NCBI GenBank assembly: GCA_038363005.1
Contig: JBBQBI010000001.1
Span: 62,001-126,000 of the forward strand
Reading direction: 5' to 3'
DNA length: 64,000 nucleotides
DNA from: JAKOWB01 sp038363005
GTDB taxonomy: Bacteria; Pseudomonadota; Alphaproteobacteria; Kiloniellales; JACOMY01
Under the pieces are notes generated by a model, which made no database searches, was not told the DNA's origin, and saw only the letters and a list, made by a program, of their open reading frames with translations. Positions 1-8,778 of this stretch are shown in pieces (the stretch's first letter is position 1; every line of letters starts with the position of its first letter). The position numbers and the translations under genes are program-made.

Positions 1-2
1 GC

Positions 3-785
3 GACCCGGCGGAACTGGCGCGGGCGGCGAAGATCGCCCAGGGCTTCGGCTATCGCGAGATCAACCTGAACTGCGGCTGTCCCTCGGACCGGGTGCAGAG
101 CGGCCGCTTCGGCGCCTGCCTGATGGCCGAGCCGCTGCTGGTCGCCGACTGCGTCGCCGCGCTGCGGGACGCCGTCGCGCTGCCGGTGACGGTGAAGTGT
201 CGCATCGGCATCGACGAGGCCGATCCCGAGACCATGCTCTTTGGTTTCGTCGAGGCGGTGGCGGCGCGGGGCTGCAAGACCTTCATCGTGCATGCGCGCA
301 AGGCCTGGCTGCAGGGCCTGTCGCCGAAGCAGAACCGCGAGGTGCCGCCGCTGGACTACGACCTGGTGCGGCGGCTGAAGCAGGCGCGCCCCGACCTTAC
401 CATCGTGCTGAACGGTGGGCTGACGCTGGACAGCGCGGTGGAGCAACTAGCCTGGGCCGACGGCGCCATGCTGGGCCGGGCCGCCTACCAGGAGCCCTGG
501 TGCCTGGCGCAGGTCGATCCAGGGGTCTTCGGCCAGGCAGCGCCGGTGACGACGCGGGCCGCGCTGCTGGAGTCCCTGGTGGCGCTGGCCGGGCGGCACT
601 GCGCCGCCGGCCGGCCGCTGAAGCTGTTGGCGCGGCATACGCTGGGCCTGATGAACGGCCTGCCCGGCGCGCGCGCCTGGCGCCGCGTCCTGAGCGAAGG
701 CATGACCGACCGCGCCGCCGGGCCCGAGCTGTTCCGCCGGGCGGCCGACAGCGTCCGCCTGGACGATGCGGCGCTGGCGGCGTGA
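3..785 (+). CDS. dusA: tRNA-dihydrouridine synthase DusA, 5' end outside window
   Basis: This is the C-terminal ~260 residues of an FMN-dependent tRNA-dihydrouridine synthase, which reduces uridines in the tRNA D-loop. The frame is open from base 3. The DusA signature NLNCGCPSDRVQSGRFGACL lies at the visible start, including the cysteine of GACL that acts as proton donor in the family. FIVHARKAWLQGLSPKQNRE and LNGGL match the DusA-specific subgroup. DusA is normally about 330 aa, so roughly 70 N-terminal residues are missing off the window edge. It ends in TGA at 783-785, with an 82-base gap before the next start. Confidence 0.93.
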   Translation, partial: DPAELARAAKIAQGFGYREINLNCGCPSDRVQSGRFGACLMAEPLLVADCVAALRDAVALPVTVKCRIGIDEADPETMLFGFVEAVAARGCKTFIVHARKAWLQGLSPKQNREVPPLDYDLVRRLKQARPDLTIVLNGGLTLDSAVEQLAWADGAMLGRAAYQEPWCLAQVDPGVFGQAAPVTTRAALLESLVALAGRHCAAGRPLKLLARHTLGLMNGLPGARAWRRVLSEGMTDRAAGPELFRRAADSVRLDDAALAA

Positions 786-867
786 CTGCTTGTCCGCCAG
801 GGTGGCTTTTGAGTCGGCGGGGATGGTCTATCGTCGCCGCAGTCATCGACCTTGGGGGAGGTCCACC

Positions 868-1347
868 ATGCATCGACTGATATTCGGGGCCGTCCTGTCC
901 CTGTTGCTCGCCTCGCCGGCGCTTGCTGACTCCGACGTACCGATCGACTGCCAGGAGGGTCCGGCGGCGGAATGGCCTGCCATCACCGTGGTGCACTTCG
1001 ACACCGGCAAGACCAAGATCAAGCCGAGCGACGCGCATTTCCTGGACGAGCTGGCGCAGCGCCTGCACGGCAACACCGGCGTACAGATATGCATCCTGGG
1101 CCAGGCCGACAAGCAGGGCAGCGCGGCGGACAACGTCAAGCTCTCGCTGGCCCGCGCCAAGGTCGTGGGGCAGTATCTCGCCGACCGTGGCGTGGCGAAG
1201 AAGCAGCACCTCTATGGTTGGCGCGGCGAAGCCTTTGGCGGCAGCGATGTCTTCGGCCTGCTCTCGAGCGATGAGGCCGAGGGTGAACAGAAGGATCGCC
1301 GCGTCGAGATCTTCGTGGTGACCTATGGACAGCAGGGAAAGGATTGA
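868..1347 (+). CDS. Small secreted OmpA-domain protein
   Basis: A 159-aa protein with a Sec signal peptide (MHRLIFGAVLSLLLASPALA) followed by one OmpA/MotB C-terminal-type domain, a module that usually binds peptidoglycan in the periplasm. The domain starts with VVHFDTGKTKIKPSD and contains the typical helix LSLARAKVVGQYLADRGV and the closing DRRVEIFVV strand. A longer ORF starts at 766, but ATG 868 is chosen because a GGGGGAGG ribosome site lies just upstream and the signal peptide begins there. No beta-barrel or lipobox is visible, so it is a soluble periplasmic protein rather than a porin. It ends 4 bases before the next gene, so the two are probably cotranscribed. Confidence 0.85.
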   Translation: MHRLIFGAVLSLLLASPALADSDVPIDCQEGPAAEWPAITVVHFDTGKTKIKPSDAHFLDELAQRLHGNTGVQICILGQADKQGSAADNVKLSLARAKVVGQYLADRGVAKKQHLYGWRGEAFGGSDVFGLLSSDEAEGEQKDRRVEIFVVTYGQQGKD

Positions 1348-1351
1348 ACAG

Positions 1352-2257
1352 ATGACCCGGATCGCGTTTCTCGGCACCGGCCTGATGGGCCGCCCCATGG
1401 CGGCCAACCTGCTGAAGGCGGGACACGCGGTCACGGTCTGGAACCGCTCGGCCAACAAGACCGCGCCGCTGGCGGCCGCCGGCGCCACGGTGGCGAAGAC
1501 GCCGGCCGAGGCGGTCAAGAACGCCGAGGTGGTCTTCACCATGCTGACCGAAGGCAAGTCGGTCGGCGAACTGCTGTTCGACCAGGGCGTGGCCGCCGCG
1601 CTGCCGAAGGGCGCCCTGTTCATCGACTGCTCCTCGATCCAGCCGGCCGAGGCCAAGGCACACGCCGCCGGCCTGGCCAAGGTCGGCGCCAGCCAGCTTG
1701 ACGCGCCGGTGTCCGGTGGGCCGAGCGGCGCTGAGGCGGCGACGCTGGCCATCATGGTCGGCGGCAGCGAGGCCGACTATGCGCGCGGCGAACCGCTTTT
1801 GAAGGCGCTGGGCCGGCCGACCCGGGTCGGCGGCATCGGCACCGGCCAGCTGGTCAAGCTGGCCAACCAGTTGATCGTCGGCCTGGCGTTGGGCGCCGTG
1901 TCCGAGGCGCTGCTGCTGGTCGACGAGGGCGGCGGCGACGCCGCGGCGGCGCGCAAGGCCATGACTGGTGGCTTCGCCGACTCGCTGATCATGCAGATCC
2001 ACGGCCAGCGTATGCTGGACCGCAAGTTCCTGCCCGGCGGGCCGGCAGCGATGCACCTGAAGGACATGAACAACGTGATGGCGGAGGCCCAGGCCCAGGG
2101 CCTGACGCTGCCGCTGTCCAGCCTGATGCAGCAGATCTTCAGCGGGGTGACCAGCAACTTCGGCCCGCGCGTCGACCATTCCGGCGTGCTGCTAGAGCTG
2201 GAGCGCAAGAACCCGGGCCACCGCCTGGGTGAGGGCAAGGACGTGCTGCCGGAGTAG
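1352..2257 (+). CDS. NAD(P)-dependent beta-hydroxyacid dehydrogenase
   Basis: A 301-aa member of the 3-hydroxyisobutyrate dehydrogenase / tartronate semialdehyde reductase family. The N-terminal Rossmann motif is IAFLGTGLMGRPMA. The substrate signature DAPVSGGPSGAEA lies near residue 120. GTGQLVKLANQ carries the catalytic lysine. The C-terminal all-helical domain is complete. ATG 1352 is preferred over an in-frame ATG at 1325, because AGGGAAAGGA precedes it and the Rossmann strand then starts at residue 3. The exact substrate cannot be told from sequence. It is convergent with the next gene, with only 7 bases between stop codons. Confidence 0.9.
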   Translation: MTRIAFLGTGLMGRPMAANLLKAGHAVTVWNRSANKTAPLAAAGATVAKTPAEAVKNAEVVFTMLTEGKSVGELLFDQGVAAALPKGALFIDCSSIQPAEAKAHAAGLAKVGASQLDAPVSGGPSGAEAATLAIMVGGSEADYARGEPLLKALGRPTRVGGIGTGQLVKLANQLIVGLALGAVSEALLLVDEGGGDAAAARKAMTGGFADSLIMQIHGQRMLDRKFLPGGPAAMHLKDMNNVMAEAQAQGLTLPLSSLMQQIFSGVTSNFGPRVDHSGVLLELERKNPGHRLGEGKDVLPE

Positions 2258-2264
2258 CCGCTGC

Positions 2265-2933
2265 CTACTTGGCGAAGTAGTAGGCCGACAGCGTCAACCC
2301 GACGGATATGACGAAGCCGCGGATGACCCAGGCCGGCGCGCGCTGGCCGACGCGGCCGCCGATCCAGCCGCCGGCCACCGCGCCGACCAGCATCACCAGG
2401 GTCGGCGGCCAGGAAACCGCGCCCAGCCCGGCGAAGATCACCAGGGTGACCAGTCCGACCAGCGCCGACAGCAGGTTCTTCACGGCGTTCAGCACGCGCA
2501 TGTCCTCGTAGCCGCAGAGCGACAGCACCGCCAGCAGCATGATGCCCAGCCCGCCGCCGAAGTAGCCGCCGTAGACCGCGGTCGCCGCCTGCAGTGCGAA
2601 GGAAGCGGGTGTGAGCCTGGCACTCGCGCGCGCCGGATACAGGCGGCGCAGCAGGCGCAGCAGCGGACGGGAGAAGGCGAAGAGCAGCGTGGCGCCGAGG
2701 ATCAGGAAGGGTACCAGCCGCAGGAAGACCCGCTCAACGGTCGCCAATAGCAGCAGCGCGCCGCCGCCAGACCCCACCACGGCCAGGGCCATAGCCAGCC
2801 AAAGCGTGAGGCTGAGCCGCGGCGGCCATCGATCTGTAAGGAAATTGCGCCTGGTGGTGGCATTTGCGGCCGGCAGAGCGCCCGGGCAGGGGGCGGCGAC
2901 ATTTTTTCCAGGCTCCGGGAAGAAAGTCGGCAC
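2265..2933 (-). pseudogene. TauE/SafE (TSUP) family transporter, 5'-truncated
   Basis: A 222-aa reading frame homologous to TSUP-family anion/sulfite exporters. The match begins at ALPAANATT, which corresponds to the end of the first repeat's conserved region. It continues through LLLATVERVF, LVPFLILGATLLFAF, the second-half signature YGGYFGGGLGIMLLAVLSL, and NAVKNLLSALVGLVTLVIFA to a normal C terminus. The usual first membrane helix and the Gly-rich AGGG..LTFPALL segment are replaced by an unrelated, charged ~18-residue leader (MPTFFPEPGKNVAAPCPG). No upstream frame on this strand supplies the missing part. It is probably a 5'-deleted remnant next to the promoter of the divergent Gly-Asp repeat gene. 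A functional short variant cannot be excluded. Confidence 0.6.
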
Positions 2934-3021
2934 CCCGGGTGTTCTTCAACCAGGGCTCCTGACGACACGTTGGTGGGCTCGCAACACACTTAAACGACAC
3001 GCAGAGCAAGGAGCCTGTCCC

Positions 3022-3561
<540 letters not shown>

Positions 3562-3663
3562 TTCGGTGACCTAGACAGACGGCGAGGGCCGCCCAGAACG
3601 ACCCACTCGATGCGCAAAACGATGGGTCATCCCCTCATCACCCAATCTGGACGGCCTGCCCAG

Positions 3664-3693
3664 AGGCCGCCCGACCCCCCGGTCGGGCGGCCT
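3664..3693. terminator. GC-rich inverted repeat between convergent genes
   Basis: A perfect 13-bp stem (AGGCCGCCCGACC / GGTCGGGCGGCCT) with a CCCC loop lies between the Gly-Asp repeat gene (+) and the AraC remnant (-). No T-run follows on either strand, so it is only terminator-like. Its position between convergent 3' ends supports a bidirectional role. Confidence 0.5.
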
Positions 3694-3722
3694 CGCCCGT
3701 TATAGCGTCGGGTGTTTCCTAG

Positions 3723-4519
3723 TCAGGCGCGGCGATAGGCGGCCGGGGTCAGGCCCACGAGGCGGCGGAAATGCAGGCCCAGGTGGCTCTGATCGGCAAA
3801 GCCGCTGGCCAGGATGGCCTCGGCCGGGGCGACACCGGCGCGCAGCAGTGTCTTGGCGTGGTTGACCCGCCGGCGCAGCAGCCAGGCATGCGGGGTCAAC
3901 CCGAAGCGGCGGGCGAAGGCGCGCAGCAGGTGGAAGCGACCGAGGCCGGCCGCGGCGGCCACCTGCTCCAGCGTCAGCGGCTCGGAGAAATGCATCTCCA
4001 CCAGTCGCGGGCGCGGGCGACCGCGTCGGTCAGCACCGCGTCGGGTTGTGCGTCTGCTGTCGGCTCCAACGCGAACAGTGCCTGCAGCGCTGCCAGGGCG
4101 GCCGCCTCGCTGGCGGTGCTGCGCAGCTCGCCCAGCAGCTGGGTGGCGGCGATGCCCGACGGCGGTGCCAGGCGCCGCACCGTGTCGACCGGCCGGCGCG
4201 GCGACAGGCGCCGCAGCAGTCGTGGCGGCAGGTAGGCATGCAGGAAGTGGGCCCGTCCCCCGGCCTTGCCATCCATCGCGCGCGAGGTGTGCACGGCGTT
4301 GGGGGCGATCCAGATGAGCTCGCCATCGCCCAGGCGATGCTGGCGTGACTCGCGCTCGACCAGGCGCTCGCCTTCCACCAGCAGCACCATCTGCCCCTCG
4401 GCATGGAAGTGTGGTGCCTCGGTCGTGGCAACGGCACCGCGACCCTCGGCGAAATCCACGCCGGGCAGGCCGGGCGCGCGCCAATAGGCGAAGGACGCGC
4501 CGCTGCCGTGGGTTTTCAT
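3723..4519 (-). pseudogene. AraC-family transcriptional regulator, frameshifted
   Basis: Two frames together make one AraC regulator. The N-terminal cupin-like sensing domain starts at 4519 (MKTHGSGASFAYWRAPGLPG...) and runs to about position 4005. The C-terminal double helix-turn-helix domain (LVEMHFSEPLTLEQVAAAAG ... FADQSHLGLHFRRLVGLTPA) follows in another frame and ends at 3723. The join is near GCGCCCGCGACTGG (minus strand, about 4000-4010), where one base appears to be missing between ARARD and LVEMHF. The start codon overlaps the waaA stop as ATGA, so it was built as the last gene of that operon. It is either an inactivated regulator or a sequencing error. Confidence 0.75.
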
Positions 4520-5802
4520 CGTGTGGCTTCCAGCAAGGGGCCCAATCCCTGCAACATGGCCTGCAGCACGCCGGCCTCGGTACGCGCGGCAGCCTCGGCG
4601 GCGGTGCCTGCGACGGCCAGCGCGGCCGGATCCTCCAGCCAGCGGGCCACCGCGTCGACCAGGCTAGCGGCATCGGCGACCCGCCGCAGCGCGCCAACCT
4701 GCTCCAGGTGCTGTGCCGGCAGCGCAAAGTTCTCCAGATGCGGCCCGGCCAGCAGGGCACGGCCCAGGCGTGCCGGCTCCAGCAGGTTCTGCCCGCCCTT
4801 GGGCACCAGAGAACCGCCGATGAAGGCCAGGTCGGCCAGGCGATAGACCAGCCCCAGCTCGCCCAGGGTATCGGCCAGCAGCACGGCGGTCGCGGGACCC
4901 AGGTCCTCGCCGGCGGAGCGTTGCGCCACGTCCAGGCCGGCCTCGCGCAGCAGCGCGGCCACGGCGGCGCCACGCTCGGGGTGGCGTGGCGCCAGGATGC
5001 AGACCAGGTCCGGCCAGCGGCGGCGCAGCCGGGTCATGGCCTCGGCGACGATCTGCTCCTCGCCGGGATGGGTCGAGGCGGCGATCCAGCGCGGCCGCGT
5101 GCCGAGCAGGCCGGTGAGACGTTGGAGTTCCACCGAGTCGACCGCCAGCGGCGGTGCCGCCAGCTTCAGGTTGCCGGGCGCCGCCACCGAAGGCGCGCCA
5201 AGGCGACGGAAGCGGTCTGCCGAATCCGGGCTTTCGGCCAGCACCAGGCGGATGCCGGCGAGCAGCCCCGGCGCCAGCCCAGGCACCCGCTGCCAGCCCT
5301 TGAACGAGGCCGCCGACATGCGGGCATTGACCAGCGCCAGCGGCGTCTTCCGCCGCGCCAGCGCGCGCAGCATGGTGGGCCAGAGCTCGCTCTCGACGAA
5401 GAGCGCCAAGTCCGGCCGCCAGTGGTCGAGGAAGCGCCCCACCGCCTGCGGCAGGTCGACCGGCACGTACTGGTGGATGACGCCGGGCGGCAGGCGCTCG
5501 CCCAGCAGGCGGGCCGAGGTCACGGTGCCGCTGGTCATCAGGCAGGCCAGCGTGGGCTCGGCCACGCGGATCGCCTCGATCAGCGGCAGCACCGCCAGCG
5601 ATTCGCCGACGCTGGCGGCATGGATCCACAGCAGCTTGCCGGCTGGGCGCGCCTTGCCGCTGCGGCCCCAGCGCTCGCCCAGGCGGTCCGGCTCTTCCTT
5701 GCCGCGCGCCACGCGGCGGCGCAGGTAGCGCGCCACCAGCGGCGTCGCCAGGCGGCCGGCGAGCGCATAGGCCCCGAAGACCAGCTCGGCGGTCAGGGTC
5801 AT
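4516..5802 (-). CDS. waaA: 3-deoxy-D-manno-octulosonic acid (Kdo) transferase
   Basis: A 428-aa inner-membrane-associated GT30 glycosyltransferase that adds Kdo from CMP-Kdo to lipid IVA in LPS core synthesis. It has the N-terminal membrane anchor, then GERWGRSG (containing the family's catalytic glutamate), LLWIHAASVGES, LMTSGTVTSARL, PVDLPQAVGRFLDHWRPDL and the acceptor-loop ESELWPTML. The C-terminal Rossmann half has STHPGEEQIVAEA, LAPRHPERG and GGSLVPKGGQNLLEPA. Length is normal for the family. It sits 8 bases downstream of the nucleotide-sugar dehydrogenase gene and overlaps the AraC remnant by 4 bases. Confidence 0.96.
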   Translation of the reverse strand: MTLTAELVFGAYALAGRLATPLVARYLRRRVARGKEEPDRLGERWGRSGKARPAGKLLWIHAASVGESLAVLPLIEAIRVAEPTLACLMTSGTVTSARLLGERLPPGVIHQYVPVDLPQAVGRFLDHWRPDLALFVESELWPTMLRALARRKTPLALVNARMSAASFKGWQRVPGLAPGLLAGIRLVLAESPDSADRFRRLGAPSVAAPGNLKLAAPPLAVDSVELQRLTGLLGTRPRWIAASTHPGEEQIVAEAMTRLRRRWPDLVCILAPRHPERGAAVAALLREAGLDVAQRSAGEDLGPATAVLLADTLGELGLVYRLADLAFIGGSLVPKGGQNLLEPARLGRALLAGPHLENFALPAQHLEQVGALRRVADAASLVDAVARWLEDPAALAVAGTAAEAAARTEAGVLQAMLQGLGPLLEATR

Positions 5803-5810
5803 GCCGCTTG

Positions 5811-7136
5811 TCAGGCCTTGACCACGGGGGCGCTGGCGGCGATGCCGGCCATGGCGTTGCGGGTATCGATCACCAGCCGCGCCGCCTGTCCCACCAGGGC
5901 GTAGTCGACGCCGGCATGGTCGGTGGCGATCAGCACGGCGTCATAGCCTGCCAGCGCCTCGGCGGTCAGCGGCACCGAGCGGCGGCCGGCCAGCGCCGCG
6001 TGCTCGCGGGTCGGCGGCACCACGGGGACATGCGGATCGTGATAGTCGACCGCCGCGCCCTTGGCTTCCAGCCGCTCGATCAGCGCGAAGGCCGGGCTTT
6101 CGCGGGTGTCGTCGACGTTCTTCTTGTAGGCCAGGCCCAGCACCAGCACGCGCGAGCCCTTCAGGCCGCGCCCGGAGTGTTCGTTCAGCGCGTCGGCCAG
6201 TTTGGCCACGACACGGCCCGGCATGGCGCGGTTGACCTCGCCGGCGAGCTCGATGAAGGCGGCCTCGACCTCGTGCGCGCGCGCCTTCCAGGAGAGGTAG
6301 AAGGGATCGATCGGGATGCAGTGGCCGCCCAGGCCGGGCCCGGGATAGAAGGCCATGAAGCCGAAGGGCTTGGTCTTGGCCGCCTCGATCACTTCCCAGA
6401 CGTCGATGCCCAGCGCCTCGTAGATCACCTTCAGCTCGTTCACCAGGGCGATGTTGACCGAGCGGAAGATATTCTCGGTCAGCTTCACCGCCTCGGCGGT
6501 GCGGGCGTTCGACACTGGCACGACGCGCGGCACGATGCTGCCATAGAGCGCCTCGGCCAGGCGCTGGCTGTCGGCGTCGTCGGCGCCCACCACCTTGGGG
6601 ATGTCGCGCGTGCCATAGGTCTCGTTGCCCGGGTCCTCGCGCTCCGGCGAGAAGGCGAGGAAGAGGTCGCGGCCGGCCTTCAGCCCGCCGGCCTCGAGGA
6701 TCGGGCGCAGCACCTCGTCGGTGGTGCCGGGATAGGTGGTGGATTCCAGCACCACCAGTTGGCCCGGTCGCAGCGCCCGGGCGATGGCATGGCCGGTGGC
6801 CTCGACATAGCTCAGGTCAGGATCGCGCGTGCGGGTGATCGGCGTCGGCACGCAGATGATGACGACGTCGCAGTCGCCCAGCGCGGCGAAGCCTTCCTCC
6901 GGCACCAGGCGGCCGGCGGCCACCAGCGGCGCCAGGCTGGCGGCGGCGATGTGCTTCAGGTAGGAGCGGCCGGCCAGCAGCGCCGCCCGCTTGCCCGGAT
7001 CGGTGTCGAAGCCGGACACGGTGAAGCCGGCCTCGGCAAAGGCGCGGGCCAGCGGCAGGCCGACATAGCCCAGCCCCATGATGCCGATGCGGGCCTGGCG
7101 AGCGGTGATGCGGCTCAACAGCGTTTCGGCATGCAC
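5811..7136 (-). CDS. wbpA: Nucleotide-sugar dehydrogenase (UDP-GlcNAc/UDP-Glc 6-dehydrogenase type)
   Basis: A 441-aa UDP-glucose/GDP-mannose dehydrogenase-family enzyme that oxidises the C6 hydroxyl of a UDP-sugar to a carboxylate using two NAD+. Residues 17-30 hold the NAD site IGIMGLGYVGLPLA. ICVPTPITRTRDPDLSYV and LESTTYPGTTDEV are typical of the WbpA/TviB branch. The catalytic cysteine is Cys273 in GPGLGGHCIPIDPF. LGLAYKKNVDDTRESPA marks the C-terminal domain. Together with the epimerase at 10065 it could make a UDP-hexosaminuronic acid for the polysaccharide. Whether the substrate is UDP-GlcNAc or UDP-Glc cannot be fixed here. The symbol denotes the family. Confidence 0.9.
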   Translation of the reverse strand: MHAETLLSRITARQARIGIMGLGYVGLPLARAFAEAGFTVSGFDTDPGKRAALLAGRSYLKHIAAASLAPLVAAGRLVPEEGFAALGDCDVVIICVPTPITRTRDPDLSYVEATGHAIARALRPGQLVVLESTTYPGTTDEVLRPILEAGGLKAGRDLFLAFSPEREDPGNETYGTRDIPKVVGADDADSQRLAEALYGSIVPRVVPVSNARTAEAVKLTENIFRSVNIALVNELKVIYEALGIDVWEVIEAAKTKPFGFMAFYPGPGLGGHCIPIDPFYLSWKARAHEVEAAFIELAGEVNRAMPGRVVAKLADALNEHSGRGLKGSRVLVLGLAYKKNVDDTRESPAFALIERLEAKGAAVDYHDPHVPVVPPTREHAALAGRRSVPLTAEALAGYDAVLIATDHAGVDYALVGQAARLVIDTRNAMAGIAASAPVVKA

Positions 7137-7151
7137 AGGCGGGAATCTCCG

Positions 7152-7913
7152 TCAGAACGGCAGGCGCTTCCAGACCGCGCGCGAGGCGTAGTTCAGGAAG
7201 CACCAGAGGGCGAAGGGCAGCGACAGCTTCTCGTGCTGCCGATAGATCTGCCAGACGATGCCGGAGGCATGCAGCTGCTTGCTGGAGACCGAACCCGGCA
7301 CCCGGCGATACTGCACTAGGTCGCGGTTCAGGCCCACGGCCTTGTGGCCGGCCTTGAGCAGGCCGAGCCAGAGCAGGTAGTCGTCGCGCGCCGCCTCGGT
7401 CATGCGCAGCGGGCCGGTGCGCTGGGTGTCGATCATCGCCGAGGAGGTGACGATGGCGGTGTTATGCAACAGTCGCCCATAGGTCATCTGGGCCGGCACC
7501 CTGATCAGCCGGCTCTGCTCGGTCAGGTCGAAGGACTTGCGACGGTAGGCGGTGTAGCAGACCGCTGCGCCGCGGGCCTCGAGGTACTGGATCTGCGCCG
7601 CCAGCTTCTCCGGCAGCCACAGGTCGTCGGCATCGAGAAAGCAGACATAGCGTCCGCGCGCCGCTGCCAGGCCGACGTTGCGCGTGCGGGCTGGTCCACC
7701 GTTGGCCGGGGTCCGCAGCAGCTTGAGGCGGCTGTCCTGCGCCGCCAGCGCCGCCACCACGGCGCCGGTGTCGTCGGGCGAGCAGTCGTCGATCACCAGG
7801 TGTTCCCAGTCGCCCAGCGTCTGCGCCCGCACCGAGGCGACGGTCTCGCCGATGTAGCCGGCGGCCTTCCAGGCCGGCGTGACGATAGAGACGAGGGGGC
7901 GGTCTGCGGTCAT
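7152..7913 (-). CDS. Glycosyltransferase family 2
   Basis: A 253-aa GT-A-fold glycosyltransferase. It opens with the classic PLVSIVTPAWKAAGYIGETVASVRAQT strand-helix, followed by VIDDCSPDDT, GPARTRNVGLAAARGRYVC and the nucleotide-sugar metal motif FLDADDLW. Start ATG 7913 is preferred over an in-frame extension to 8030, because the catalytic domain then starts at residue 7 and the extension is low-complexity and Pro/Gly-rich. The stop is 15 bases from the wbpA-like start, so they share an operon. The donor and acceptor are unknown. The context is surface polysaccharide assembly. Confidence 0.9.
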   Translation of the reverse strand: MTADRPLVSIVTPAWKAAGYIGETVASVRAQTLGDWEHLVIDDCSPDDTGAVVAALAAQDSRLKLLRTPANGGPARTRNVGLAAARGRYVCFLDADDLWLPEKLAAQIQYLEARGAAVCYTAYRRKSFDLTEQSRLIRVPAQMTYGRLLHNTAIVTSSAMIDTQRTGPLRMTEAARDDYLLWLGLLKAGHKAVGLNRDLVQYRRVPGSVSSKQLHASGIVWQIYRQHEKLSLPFALWCFLNYASRAVWKRLPF

Positions 7914-8079
7914 GGCCTGGGGATCTGTGGGAGCCGGGGCAAGAGAGCCACCCCCGGCGGGACTGTCAAGCCAACGGCCGGCCAGGTTGCCTGGGGGCCA
8001 GGTCGCTTGACAGTGCGCCACGACGGCCACGACCTTGCAGGGGCAGGACCGCCAGGGGGCGGCAGGGGAACGGCAGACG

Positions 8080-8778
8080 GTGGCCTTGACCTATCGCGGA
8101 CGCATCGCCCGGGCCTGGCGGCCACGCCAGGGGCTGTGGCTCGAGCTGGCGCCGCGGCCCCGCCGGGGTGTGCCGGGTCGGGGCGTGCCGGCCCTGTTCC
8201 TCGACCGCGACGGGGTGCTGCTGGCCGATCCCGGTTATCTGCATCGCCCGGCGGACACGCGGCTGCTGCCCGGCCTGGCCCGGGCGCTGAGGCCCTTCGC
8301 CGCGCGCGGCTGGGCCCTGGTGGTGGTGACCAACCAGAGCGGCATCGCCCGCGGCTTCTATGGCTGGCGTGAGTTCCTGGCGCTGCAGGATTGGCTGGCC
8401 CGGCAGCTGGCCCGCCAGGGCATCCGCCTGGATGCCGTGCTGGCGGCACCGCTGCACCCGGCCGGCCGGCCGCCGTTCCGCGCCACGCACCCGACGCGCA
8501 AGCCGGGCCCCGGCATGCTGCTGGCGGCGGCCGAGGTCTTGCGGCTGGACCTTGGGCGTTCCTGGATCCTTGGCGACCGCTTGAGCGACCTGGCGGCGGG
8601 GCGCGCCGCCGGTCTGGCCGGTGGGCTGCTTTTGGCCGGGCGCGACCTGCCGGCCGCTACCGGGGCCGCCGCCCTAGCGCTGGCGCGGCCGGGTTTCGCC
8701 GTCCGCCGGACCTCTCGCCTCGCCGACGTGCCCGGCCTGATCGCCGGCGCGACGGGCGAAGGCGAAGAGCGCGACTGA
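8080..8778 (+). CDS. HAD-family phosphatase, GmhB/histidinol-phosphatase-like
   Basis: A 232-aa HAD hydrolase of the D,D-heptose 1,7-bisphosphate 7-phosphatase type. Motif I is ALFLDRDGVLLADPGYL, motif II VVVTNQSGIARGFYGW, motif III/IV RKPGPGMLLAAAEVL and SWILGDRLSDLAAGRAAG. GTG 8080 is chosen because AGGGGAA lies 9 bases upstream. An in-frame ATG at 8035 has no ribosome site. True GmhB proteins hold a zinc site of one His and three Cys between motifs II and III. Here that stretch (LHPAGRPPFRATHPTRKPG) has no cysteine, so the enzyme is either a zinc-free variant or acts on another sugar phosphate. The last 105 bases overlap the O-antigen ligase gene. Confidence 0.82.
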   Translation: MALTYRGRIARAWRPRQGLWLELAPRPRRGVPGRGVPALFLDRDGVLLADPGYLHRPADTRLLPGLARALRPFAARGWALVVVTNQSGIARGFYGWREFLALQDWLARQLARQGIRLDAVLAAPLHPAGRPPFRATHPTRKPGPGMLLAAAEVLRLDLGRSWILGDRLSDLAAGRAAGLAGGLLLAGRDLPAATGAAALALARPGFAVRRTSRLADVPGLIAGATGEGEERD

